From positions 1 through 34,599 of the forward strand of contig CAMOEW010000016.1 in assembly GCA_946612625.1 (NCBI GenBank): a stretch of 34,599 nt of DNA, given 5' to 3'. The notes below the pieces were generated by a model. The model saw nothing but the letters and a program-made list of their open reading frames with translations. It was not told where the DNA came from and did no database searches. Made by a program: the position numbers and the translations under genes. The first letter of the stretch is position 1; each line of letters begins with the position of its first letter. This document shows positions 16,540-24,943 of the stretch, piece by piece. The DNA comes from an uncultured Prevotella sp. (GTDB lineage Bacteria > Bacteroidota > Bacteroidia > Bacteroidales > Bacteroidaceae).

Positions 16540-18260
16540 TGTTCAGATTTGAAGATCCAATATATCTATACCTGCTGATAGTAATACCTTTGCTTGCTAT
16601 TGTAAGGTTCATGGGGATAAGAAGCAGAAAAAGGAAACTGAAGAAGTTTGGTGACATACATCTTCTTAAAGAACTCATGCCCGATGTATCACGTTGGCGG
16701 CCAGAAATAAAATTCTGGTTGTTGATAGTGTCTTTGTCGCTGCTTATTATTGCCCTTGCACGCCCACAGATGGGTACTAAAATCAGTAATGAAAAACGCA
16801 TAGGAATTGAGACGATTATTGCCATGGACATTTCGAATTCAATGCTTGCCCAGGATGTCGCCCCCTGTCGTCTTGACCGCTCAAAGATGCTCGTAGAGAA
16901 TCTTGTTGAACATTTCACCGACGATAAAATAGGTCTGATAGTCTTTGCCGGTGACGCATTTGTTCAACTTCCGATAACGAGCGACTATGTCAGCGCAAAG
17001 ATGTTTCTCGGTAGTATCAATCCTTCGCTTATAACCACTCAAGGAACTGATATAGCTACGGCAATAAATTTGGCTATGCACAGTTTTACTCAGCAGGAGG
17101 GTATTGGTAAGGCAATTATCATTATCACCGATGGCGAGAATCATGAAGGAGGTGCTGTTGAGGCAGCTGAGGCAGCACGTAAGGCCGGTTTCCGTATTTA
17201 TGTACTTGGTGTAGGTTCGACAAAGGGTTCTCCCATTCCAGTTCCCGGCACCAGCGACTATATGACAGATAATACCGGCAACACGGTTATGAGTGCCCTC
17301 AACGAAGAGATGTGCCGTGAAGTGGCACAGGCTGGAGGCGGTGCATTCATTCATGTGGAGAACAACTCTGCTGCTCAAGACCAACTTGACAGTGAACTTG
17401 ACAAACTGGCAAAGAAGGAAACCGAGACTACTATTTACAGCGATTACGATGAACAGTTTATGGCCTTTGCCATTCTTGCCATTCTGCTACTGGTTATAGA
17501 GGTATGTATTCTCGATATCAAGAATCCTATGATGAAGCATTTGTCTTTGTTTAAACGTAAGAAATATGGCCTTATTCTCCTTGCACTTTGCTTGTCGTCA
17601 CTATCAGTCAATGCCCAAAACGACCGTAGTTTGATACGACACGGAAACAAAGAGTTCCGTGCTGGTAACTACGCTAATGCTGAGGTTGACTATCGTAAGG
17701 CATTAGAGAAGAATCCAAAGAATTCGCAAGCACTTTTTAATCTTGGTAATACACTGTTTGCCCAGCGCAAGGATTCGGCTGCTATACAGAATTATGAAAA
17801 TGCGACCAATATCGAGACCAATCCGAAGAGAAAGGCGATGGCATATCACAACATCGGTGTTGTTTGCCAGAACCACAAGATGTACGGCGAGGCTATAGAA
17901 GCATACAAGAATGCTCTCCGTCTTAATCCTCATGATGATCAGACTCGGTATAATCTTGAATTGTGCAAACGTCAGAAACAAAAACAGGATCAACAAAACA
18001 AGGAAAACCAGAAGCAACAGAATAAAGACGATAAGAACAAAGACAAGAATAAAGACAAGAAAGAAAATCAGAAAAAGGACAAAGACCAGCAACAGCAAAA
18101 GGAGAAAGACAAAGACCAGCCTCAGAATAAGCCAAAGATGAGCAAGGAGAATGCCGAACAGCTCCTTAATGCCGCCATGCAGCAGGAAAAGGCTACACAG
18201 CAGAAGATGAAAGAAGCCCAACGTCAGCAGGGGCGGCGTCGCCTTGAGAAAAACTGGTAA
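16539..18260 (+). CDS. BatB-BatC fusion: vWA membrane protein joined to TPR domain
   Basis: A 573-residue protein covering what are normally two genes. Residues 1-~330 are BatB: N-terminal membrane segments, vWA domain with IIAMDISNSMLAQDV (MIDAS Asp97) and IIIITDGENHEGG, and a membrane segment at ~307-325 (FAILAILLLVIEVCIL). At residues 331-332 two Met residues begin MKHLSLFKRKKYGLILLALC, followed by LSSLSVNAQ, a standard signal peptide with a VNA/Q cleavage site. The rest is BatC: TPR repeats (HGNKEFRAGNYANAEVDYRK; ALFNLGNTLFAQRKDSAAIQ; MAYHNIGVVCQNHKMYGEAI) and then a ~70-residue Lys/Gln/Asp-rich, probably disordered stretch. No stop or frameshift lies between the halves. Either one polypeptide is made or internal initiation/cleavage releases BatC. 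Confidence 0.9.
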   Translation: MFRFEDPIYLYLLIVIPLLAIVRFMGIRSRKRKLKKFGDIHLLKELMPDVSRWRPEIKFWLLIVSLSLLIIALARPQMGTKISNEKRIGIETIIAMDISNSMLAQDVAPCRLDRSKMLVENLVEHFTDDKIGLIVFAGDAFVQLPITSDYVSAKMFLGSINPSLITTQGTDIATAINLAMHSFTQQEGIGKAIIIITDGENHEGGAVEAAEAARKAGFRIYVLGVGSTKGSPIPVPGTSDYMTDNTGNTVMSALNEEMCREVAQAGGGAFIHVENNSAAQDQLDSELDKLAKKETETTIYSDYDEQFMAFAILAILLLVIEVCILDIKNPMMKHLSLFKRKKYGLILLALCLSSLSVNAQNDRSLIRHGNKEFRAGNYANAEVDYRKALEKNPKNSQALFNLGNTLFAQRKDSAAIQNYENATNIETNPKRKAMAYHNIGVVCQNHKMYGEAIEAYKNALRLNPHDDQTRYNLELCKRQKQKQDQQNKENQKQQNKDDKNKDKNKDKKENQKKDKDQQQQKEKDKDQPQNKPKMSKENAEQLLNAAMQQEKATQQKMKEAQRQQGRRRLEKNW

Positions 18261-18275
18261 TGTAATGAGTAAAAG

Positions 18276-20873
18276 ATGATGAATACAACAGCAAGATACA
18301 ATGCTCGCGATAACTGGTATGTGATAATTTTGTCGTTTATCATTTGCCAATTGTCATTTAGTCCTGTACAGGCACAAAAACTTACAGGTAGTGCTCCCTC
18401 ACAAGTGGCCGTGGGCGAGCAGTTCCGACTCACATATACCGTGACTACTCAAGATGTTGACGGCTTTCGTGCCGGCAACATTCCGGATGCTTTCGATGTA
18501 TTGATGGGGCCGAGCACGTCACGCCAGTCGAGTTACCAGATTGTCAACGGTCATGCCAGCAGTTCGTCGTCGATAACCTACACGTACATTCTTAGTGCTG
18601 TCAAGAGCGGTACGTTTACCATACCGCCTGCCAATGTCACTGTTAATGGCAAGAGTATAGCTTCAAATGCTCTGAAAATAATTGTCAGCGGTCAGTCTGG
18701 CACCGGATCATCAGGCGGTAATCAACAGCGTCATGGAAATGGTCAGCAACAGATGCGTTCTGCGGGCACGCCCATCTCATCAGGCGACTTGTTCATTAAG
18801 GTTAGCGCCAACAAAAAGCGTGTTCACGAACAGGAACCGATACTGCTTACATACAAGGTCTATACACTCGTTGACTTGACGCAGCTTGAAGGAAAAATGC
18901 CCGACTTGAAAGGTTTCCATACACAGGAGATTCCTCTTCCTCAGCAGAAAACTTTCAAGATAGAACAACACAATGGCAGGCCATATCGTACAGTCACCTG
19001 GAGCCAGTATGTAATGTTTCCCCAGATAACTGGCAAACTTGAAATTCCAAGTATCACATTCAATGGTATCGTGGTGCAGCAGAATCGTAATATTGATCCT
19101 TTTGAGGCATTCTTCAATGGCGGTTCTGGTTATGTTGAGGTTAAGAAACAGATTACCGCTCCAGGACTTATTATTCAAGTTGACCCACTTCCGGCACGTC
19201 CGACTGGTTTCAGTGGTGGGGTTGGTGTTTTCAATATCTCAGCCAGTCTTGACAAGAACAAGGTTAAGGCAAATGATCCTGTCACACTTCGTATCGTAGT
19301 CAGTGGAACTGGTAATCTGAAGCTTATCAAGGAGCCTGTTGTCAATATACCTAAGGATTTCGACAAGTATGATGCCAAGGTTACTGATAAGACGAAGCTG
19401 TCTCTCAATGGTCTTGAGGGAAGCATGGTTTATGACTTCCTAATAGTACCACGACATCAGGGTAAATATGATATACCGCCAGTAGAATATACATATTACG
19501 ACATAAGGAGCAATAGTTATAAGACCGTGAAAACCGATGGCTTCACGCTTGACGTTGAAAAGGGAGATGGTAATGCCACAGCAGTATATCGTAGTTCACA
19601 GGAAGATCTCCGTCTGTTGAACAAGGATATTCGTTACATCAAGACAGGTACTTCCGACCTTCATAAAGTAAACACATTTTTCTTCGGTTCCACCCGATAC
19701 TGGATTGTAATGGTTGTGCTTGTGTGTATTTTTGTCTCGCTGTTCGTCATCTTCCGTAAACGTGCCGTTGAGAATGCCAATATCACAAAGAAACGTGCTG
19801 GAAGAGCAAACAAGGTTGCTGCTAAACGTCTTAAGAAAAGTGTGCGCTTGAGAAAAGAAGGCAAAAGCGGTGAATTCTACGATGAAGTGCTCCGTGCGCT
19901 TTGGGGGTATGTAGGTGATAAACTGAACATACCTGTGGAACAATTAAATCGTGAGAACATAAGTCAGAAACTTACAGAACGGAGTGTTAACGCTGATACT
20001 GTCAACATGTTCCTCACGGCACTTGATGAGTGCGAGTTTGAGCGCTATGCGCCTGGAGATGCATCTGGAAATATGGAAAAAACATATAATGCAGCCCTAA
20101 CAGCTATTGAGAAGATTGAAGGCACAATCAAAAAGGCAGTAGTACTTCTTTGCTTGTTTGCATTTCTTCCATTGTCATCTTTTGCCTTGACAAAGGCAGA
20201 AGCCGACAGTGCCTATGCCCGACAGCAATACCAGCAGGCAATTACCGCCTATGAGTCGTTGTTGAAGAACGGTGTCAGTGCTGAGATATACTATAATCTC
20301 GGCAATGCTTATTACCGTACCGATAATATTACACGCGCCGTTCTCAATTACGAACGTGCTTTGTTGTTGTCGCCTGGTGATGAGGATATCCGCTTCAATC
20401 TTCAGATGGCTCGATCGAAGACGATAGATCGTATAACACCTGAAACCGAGTTGTTTTTTGTAACTTGGTATCACTCTATTGTCAATAGTATGAATGTCGA
20501 TGGATGGGCTAAAACTTCGTTGCTTGCATTGGCATTTGCCATTGTGCTTGCACTTATCTATCTGTTTTCCGACAGACTGTGGATACGTAAACTTGGATTC
20601 TTTGGTGGAGTGTTCTTTGTTCTAATATTCATTCTGAGCAACGTATTTGCATATCAGCAGAAGCAGACTTTCACCAGCCGTTCCGGTGCCATTGTCATCT
20701 CGTCGGCAGTAACCGTGAAAAGCACACCAGCACAGAATGGTACCGACTTGTTCATACTGCACGAAGGCACCAAGATAACCGTTATCGACTCTCAGATGAA
20801 GGATTGGAAAAAGATTAAGGTTGCCGACGGAAAAGAAGGATGGATAGAGACATCTAAGATAGAATTAATATAG
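18276..20873 (+). CDS. BatD-BatE fusion: Ig-like BatD joined to TPR/SH3 BatE
   Basis: An 865-residue membrane protein. After a signal peptide (VIILSFIICQLSFSPVQAQ) comes the exported BatD region with GSAPSQVAVGEQFRLTYTV and further beta-rich domains, then a membrane segment at ~474-494 (YWIVMVVLVCIFVSLFVIF) and a basic cytoplasmic domain. At residue 618 a second signal-peptide-like segment begins: IKKAVVLLCLFAFLPLSSFA. The remaining ~248 residues are BatE: TPR motifs (AYARQQYQQAITAYESLLKN; IYYNLGNAYYRTDNITRAVL), two membrane segments, and a C-terminal bacterial SH3-like domain (SSAVTVKSTPAQNGTDLFIL to GKEGWIETSKIEL). BatD and BatE are usually separate genes. The reading frame is continuous. 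Confidence 0.9.
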   Translation: MMNTTARYNARDNWYVIILSFIICQLSFSPVQAQKLTGSAPSQVAVGEQFRLTYTVTTQDVDGFRAGNIPDAFDVLMGPSTSRQSSYQIVNGHASSSSSITYTYILSAVKSGTFTIPPANVTVNGKSIASNALKIIVSGQSGTGSSGGNQQRHGNGQQQMRSAGTPISSGDLFIKVSANKKRVHEQEPILLTYKVYTLVDLTQLEGKMPDLKGFHTQEIPLPQQKTFKIEQHNGRPYRTVTWSQYVMFPQITGKLEIPSITFNGIVVQQNRNIDPFEAFFNGGSGYVEVKKQITAPGLIIQVDPLPARPTGFSGGVGVFNISASLDKNKVKANDPVTLRIVVSGTGNLKLIKEPVVNIPKDFDKYDAKVTDKTKLSLNGLEGSMVYDFLIVPRHQGKYDIPPVEYTYYDIRSNSYKTVKTDGFTLDVEKGDGNATAVYRSSQEDLRLLNKDIRYIKTGTSDLHKVNTFFFGSTRYWIVMVVLVCIFVSLFVIFRKRAVENANITKKRAGRANKVAAKRLKKSVRLRKEGKSGEFYDEVLRALWGYVGDKLNIPVEQLNRENISQKLTERSVNADTVNMFLTALDECEFERYAPGDASGNMEKTYNAALTAIEKIEGTIKKAVVLLCLFAFLPLSSFALTKAEADSAYARQQYQQAITAYESLLKNGVSAEIYYNLGNAYYRTDNITRAVLNYERALLLSPGDEDIRFNLQMARSKTIDRITPETELFFVTWYHSIVNSMNVDGWAKTSLLALAFAIVLALIYLFSDRLWIRKLGFFGGVFFVLIFILSNVFAYQQKQTFTSRSGAIVISSAVTVKSTPAQNGTDLFILHEGTKITVIDSQMKDWKKIKVADGKEGWIETSKIELI

Positions 20874-20882
20874 CAGACGACT

Positions 20883-21584
20883 ATGAACTGGGATTCAATC
20901 ATAGAAGCCGATAAGCAGTTATTGCTTAGTCTTAACGGCAGCAATTCGCTGTTTGCTGATGGCATGGCAATGGTTCTTACCACTGCACAGACATGGATAC
21001 CTCTGTATCTTGCTATTATTTACATAGTCATCAAGAATAATGAGAACATTCGTCAGATTATGCTTGTTATCTCCTGTACTCTGTTATGTGTGCTCTTGGC
21101 TGGCGGTCTCGACGATATTTTGGTGAAGCCGCTTGTAGCGCGATGGCGTCCTACTCACGACCCACAGATAGGTATGCTTGTAGATGTTGTCAATCAATAT
21201 CGTGGCGGTAATTATGGCTACTTCTCCGCTCATGCAGCAAACACCTTCAGTATAGCGCTTTTTATAAGTCTGGTCGTGCGCAATAAGTCATTTACGTTGT
21301 CGCTTGTTGCATGGTCACTGACCAACTGTTGGACTCGTGTGTATCTTGGAGTACATTATCCCGGTGACATTCTCTGCGGTTTGCTTTGGGGTGCAGTTGT
21401 TGCGATTATTGTCTATTTCTTGCTTTACAGGAAAATATATGTCCGGCTGACCAGCGGCATGAGATTTATATCAAGTCAATATACGAGCAGTGGGTATCTT
21501 GTATCCGATGTGAATGTAGTGCTTTGTACTATTATGTTCACGGTACTTTATGCCTGCATACGAACATGTATAATATTAGAATAA
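20883..21584 (+). CDS. PAP2-family membrane phosphatase
   Basis: A 233-residue integral membrane phosphatase of the PAP2 superfamily. The three active-site motifs are visible: KPLVARWRP (KxxxxxxRP), GYFSAHAANTFS (PSGH variant with SAH), and TRVYLGVHYPGDI (SRxxxxxHxxxD, Thr in place of Ser). Several hydrophobic helices surround them (YLAIIYIVI; MLVISCTLLCVLLAGGL; GLLWGAVVAIIVYFLLY). Likely substrates are lipid phosphates such as undecaprenyl pyrophosphate or phosphatidate; the sequence does not decide. It starts 9 nt after the BatD-BatE stop and its end overlaps the likely queA start by 19 nt, so it is probably part of the same transcript. Confidence 0.9.
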   Translation: MNWDSIIEADKQLLLSLNGSNSLFADGMAMVLTTAQTWIPLYLAIIYIVIKNNENIRQIMLVISCTLLCVLLAGGLDDILVKPLVARWRPTHDPQIGMLVDVVNQYRGGNYGYFSAHAANTFSIALFISLVVRNKSFTLSLVAWSLTNCWTRVYLGVHYPGDILCGLLWGAVVAIIVYFLLYRKIYVRLTSGMRFISSQYTSSGYLVSDVNVVLCTIMFTVLYACIRTCIILE

Positions 21585-22816
21585 TATTTAAAATAGCATT
21601 GGATACACAACATATACACATAAGCGACTATAATTATCCGCTGCCCGACAGCAGGATAGCGAAATTCCCAAAAGAGAGGCGCGATGAGTCGAAGCTCCTT
21701 ATATATAATAAAGGAGTAGTGAGCGAGACTGTATTCAAAAACATAGCATCGCTGCTTCCTGCCGGTTCTCTTTTAGTGTTTAACAACACAAGTGTTATTC
21801 AGGCTCGTCTTCACTTCCGCAAGGAAACTGGTGCGCTTATCGAAGTGTTTCTTCTTGAGCCGGCATTACCTTCAGACTACGAGCAGATATTTCAGAGCCG
21901 GGGGCAGTGCTCTTGGCTTTGCATCATCGGTAATTTGAAAAAATGGAAAGAAGGTCCGCTGACGATGATTATCGACGATTTGTCGTTGACTGTTAAAGTA
22001 ACGAGACGGCCTGAACTTGGAACCTCCACAAGCCATTGGATTGATTTCGAGTGGGATAATAGCAGCATTAGCTTTGCCGACATTCTTGATGCCGTAGGCG
22101 AACTGCCAATTCCTCCTTATCTTAACCGCGAGACACAAGAAAGCGACAAAATAAGTTATCAGACAGTCTATTCTAAAATAAAGGGTAGCGTGGCAGCACC
22201 CACAGCCGGGCTCCATTTTACAGATGCTGTTCTTGCTGATATAGACAATCATGGTATAGACCGTGAAGAACTGACGTTGCATGTAGGAGCCGGAACATTC
22301 AAACCGGTAAAGAGTGAGGAGATTTCCGGTCATGAGATGCATACAGAATATATTTGCGTCAGGCGACAAACATTGGAGAAACTGTTGCGTCACGGGTGTG
22401 AGGCTACAGCCGTTGGCACTACGAGTGTGCGTACCCTTGAGAGCCTATATTATATGGGTGCCAAAACTATGCGCAATCCTGACATTGACGAGGACGGTTT
22501 GCACGTTAATCAATGGGAACCATACGCAGAGGATGCCCCAAAATGTAGTCCTCAAGAGGCAATCAGCAGTCTTCTTACGTGGCTCGATAGCAAACATCTG
22601 CCATCGTTGCATACCAGTACACAGATTATTATTGCGCCCGGTTATACATATCATATAGTGAAGCGTCTAATCACGAACTTCCATCAACCTCAGAGTACAC
22701 TGCTGCTGCTTGTAAGTGCATTTGTCGGTGGCGACTGGCATTCAATCTACGATTATGCCCTGAACCATGATTTCCGCTTCCTGAGCTATGGCGATAGCTC
22801 TTTGCTGATACCATAA
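21566..22816 (+). CDS. queA: S-adenosylmethionine:tRNA ribosyltransferase-isomerase
   Basis: A ~416-residue cytoplasmic enzyme that transfers and isomerises the ribosyl part of SAM onto 7-aminomethyl-7-deazaguanine in tRNA, the penultimate step to queuosine. YNYPLPDSRIAKFPKERRDE is the conserved N-terminus. LLVFNNTSVIQARLHFRKET, SVAAPTAGLHFTDAVL, LHVGAGTFKPVKSEEI and LITNFHQPQSTLLLLVSAFV are QueA blocks. The frame is open further upstream to 21386, but that part lies inside the PAP2 gene and has no QueA character. I chose ATG 21566; a TTG at ~21599 just before the conserved block is the alternative. Overlaps PAP2 by 19 nt. Confidence 0.93.
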   Translation: MYNIRIIFKIALDTQHIHISDYNYPLPDSRIAKFPKERRDESKLLIYNKGVVSETVFKNIASLLPAGSLLVFNNTSVIQARLHFRKETGALIEVFLLEPALPSDYEQIFQSRGQCSWLCIIGNLKKWKEGPLTMIIDDLSLTVKVTRRPELGTSTSHWIDFEWDNSSISFADILDAVGELPIPPYLNRETQESDKISYQTVYSKIKGSVAAPTAGLHFTDAVLADIDNHGIDREELTLHVGAGTFKPVKSEEISGHEMHTEYICVRRQTLEKLLRHGCEATAVGTTSVRTLESLYYMGAKTMRNPDIDEDGLHVNQWEPYAEDAPKCSPQEAISSLLTWLDSKHLPSLHTSTQIIIAPGYTYHIVKRLITNFHQPQSTLLLLVSAFVGGDWHSIYDYALNHDFRFLSYGDSSLLIP

Positions 22817-22851
22817 TAATAATTTAATATTGAAACAAAAAGATTAAAACT

Positions 22852-24828
22852 ATGAAATACGGATTCATAACAGTAGCTTCTGCAATACCCTCATTAAAAG
22901 TTGCCGATACCGACTATAACGAGTATCAGATAGAACTCCAGATAAGTGCTGCTGATGAGATGGGAGCCGAGATTGTCTGTTTTCCCGAATTATGTATTAC
23001 CGGTTATACTTGCCAAGATTTATTTCGTGAGCGTCTTCTTATCGAAAAAGCCGATGAAGCTCTTCTTCAGTTGCTGAACTACACTCGAAAGCTTGACATC
23101 ATATGTATTGTAGGAATGCCTGTGTCAACTGGCAATCTTCTTCTCAACTGCGCCGTTGTCATTCAGCACGGCAGCATACTCGGAGTAGTAGCAAAAAGCT
23201 ATCTTCCCAATTATGGAGAGTTCTACGAGAAGCGCTGGTTCGCATCTTCTCAAGATCTGAATCCTACTCAGATATATCTTGCAGGCAGTCCCATAATGGT
23301 GAGCTCGCGTCCACAGCTTTTTCATTTCTCCAACGATGTACGCTTTGGTGTAGAGATTTGTGAAGATGTGTGGGCACCGCTCCCTCCAAGCAATAATCTG
23401 GCACTTGCAGGAGCCGATATCATCTTTAATTGTTCTGCAAGCAATGATATCATCGGCAAGCACAGTTACCTCAAGTCACTGCTTGCCCAGCAGAGTGCAC
23501 GCACTATCAGCGGTTATGTGTATAGCAGCTGCGGCTATGGTGAAAGCACTCAGGATGTTGTATTTGGCGGCAATGCCATGATTTTTGAGAATGGCCGCCT
23601 TCTGACAGAATCCACACGTTTCTCTCTCGAACCTCAGATAAAGATAATGCAGATAGACATCGAGCGTCTTCGTAGCGAACGCCGTTCCAACACCACATTC
23701 ATCAATGCCCAGCGTGGCGCTTCTGCCGATATTGTGGAATGCAAGCCCACGGCTTCGCGCACCTTTACTCTTCACCGCGACATCAATCCGCTACCGTTCA
23801 TTCCTAATGGTGAAAACAGCATGTCTGAACGTTGTGAAGAGATTCTTAACATCCAAACTGCTGGATTGGCAAAACGTCTGCAACATACTAACTGTGAGAA
23901 AGCTGTTATTGGTATCAGTGGCGGCCTTGACTCCACGCTTGCATTGTTGGTAGTTGTCCGAACGTTCGACCGTCTTAAGCTCGACCGCAAGGGAATTATC
24001 GGAATCACGATGCCCGGCTTTGGCACCAGCGGACGCACTCATTCCAATGCTGTAAAGCTGATGACATCGCTTGGAATCACTCAGATGGAAATATCCATAG
24101 CTAAGAGCGTTAAGCAGCATTTCGAGGATATCGGACAGAGTATTGACAAACACGACGTTACATACGAGAATTCCCAGGCCCGTGAACGTACGCAGATACT
24201 CATGGACGTTGCCAATAAGATCGGAGGCATGGTCATAGGTACTGGCGACTTGAGTGAACTGGCTCTTGGTTGGGCTACCTATAATGGCGACCACATGTCA
24301 ATGTATGGTGTCAATGCAGGCGTTCCCAAGACGCTCATCCGTCACCTTGTGCGCTATGAGGCACTGAACGATGCCGATGAAGTCTCGAAGTCAACGCTGC
24401 TCGACATTATCGACACTCCAATCAGTCCTGAGCTTACTCCTGTAGATACCGATGGCAACATCCAGCAGAAGACCGAAGACCTTGTCGGACCGTATGAACT
24501 CCACGACTTCTTCCTATATTATTTCCTACGTCACGGTTTCCGCCCTTCCAAGATATTCTGCATGGCATGTCAGGCATTCAGTGGAATCCACACCGAGGCA
24601 GGTACATATACTCCGGAAGTCATCAAGCATTGGCTCACTGTTTTCTTCCGTCGTTTCTTTAATCAGCAGTTCAAGCGTTCATGCCTGCCTGACGGTCCGA
24701 AAGTCGGCAGTGTAAGCCTTTCGCCTCGTGGCGACTGGCGTATGCCCAGCGATGCTTCAAGCGAAATATGGTTGAAAGAGTGTGAGCTTTTGACATGCGG
24801 AAATGACAAAATGCACGAAAAAGTGTAG
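22852..24828 (+). CDS. nadE: Glutamine-dependent NAD+ synthetase
   Basis: A 658-residue two-domain enzyme that amidates deamido-NAD to NAD+. The N-terminal nitrilase-type glutaminase (to ~280) shows FPELCITGYTCQDLF (Glu), VVAKSYLPNYGEFYEKRWF (Lys) and GVEICEDVW (Cys), the full triad. The C-terminal synthetase domain has GISGGLDSTLALLV with the PP-loop SGGxDS from Ser356, then GTGDLSELALGWATY and NAGVPKTLI. Length is normal for the glutamine-dependent form. It follows queA by 35 nt without a recognisable promoter, so it may be the last gene of the moxR-bat-queA run. Confidence 0.95.
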   Translation: MKYGFITVASAIPSLKVADTDYNEYQIELQISAADEMGAEIVCFPELCITGYTCQDLFRERLLIEKADEALLQLLNYTRKLDIICIVGMPVSTGNLLLNCAVVIQHGSILGVVAKSYLPNYGEFYEKRWFASSQDLNPTQIYLAGSPIMVSSRPQLFHFSNDVRFGVEICEDVWAPLPPSNNLALAGADIIFNCSASNDIIGKHSYLKSLLAQQSARTISGYVYSSCGYGESTQDVVFGGNAMIFENGRLLTESTRFSLEPQIKIMQIDIERLRSERRSNTTFINAQRGASADIVECKPTASRTFTLHRDINPLPFIPNGENSMSERCEEILNIQTAGLAKRLQHTNCEKAVIGISGGLDSTLALLVVVRTFDRLKLDRKGIIGITMPGFGTSGRTHSNAVKLMTSLGITQMEISIAKSVKQHFEDIGQSIDKHDVTYENSQARERTQILMDVANKIGGMVIGTGDLSELALGWATYNGDHMSMYGVNAGVPKTLIRHLVRYEALNDADEVSKSTLLDIIDTPISPELTPVDTDGNIQQKTEDLVGPYELHDFFLYYFLRHGFRPSKIFCMACQAFSGIHTEAGTYTPEVIKHWLTVFFRRFFNQQFKRSCLPDGPKVGSVSLSPRGDWRMPSDASSEIWLKECELLTCGNDKMHEKV

Positions 24829-24830
24829 TC

Positions 24831-24872
24831 TTTACTTTATTTCTGCTCAAATGTTTGGTTATTTAAAGTAAA
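24831..24872. repeat. 9-bp inverted repeat spanning the serC promoter
   Basis: TTTACTTTA (24831-24839) and TAAAGTAAA (24864-24872) are perfect inverted arms separated by 24 nt. The left arm begins 2 nt after the nadE stop. The right arm lies in the spacer between the -33 and -7 boxes of the serC promoter. It could be an operator or a weak, AT-only terminator hairpin; there is no T-run after it, so I favour the former weakly. Confidence 0.5.
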
Positions 24873-24885
24873 ATGTGTAATTTCG
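24854..24885 (+). promoter_or_regulatory. Bacteroidetes-type promoter for serC-serA-GH43
   Basis: TTTG (24854-24857), 20-nt spacer, TAATTTCG (24878-24885), one mismatch in the -7 box. The predicted leader to the serC ATG is ~50 nt and very AT-rich. Confidence 0.6.
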
Positions 24886-24943
24886 CAGTCTGAATTCTAA
24901 TAGAATCAATATTGAATTAATAATAATTTAAAAAACATTTCAA

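Noticed and set aside
17703..18350. Long hydrophobic minus-strand frame (215 codons) opposite the end of the BatB-BatC gene
   Set aside because: Its Leu/Val/Phe runs are the complement of the Lys/Gln/Asp-rich tail on the plus strand; no start signal, promoter or family resemblance.
21386..21565. Upstream extension of the queA frame
   Set aside because: It lies wholly within the PAP2 gene; the Cys/Tyr-rich translation does not match QueA, whose conserved N-terminus starts after 21600.
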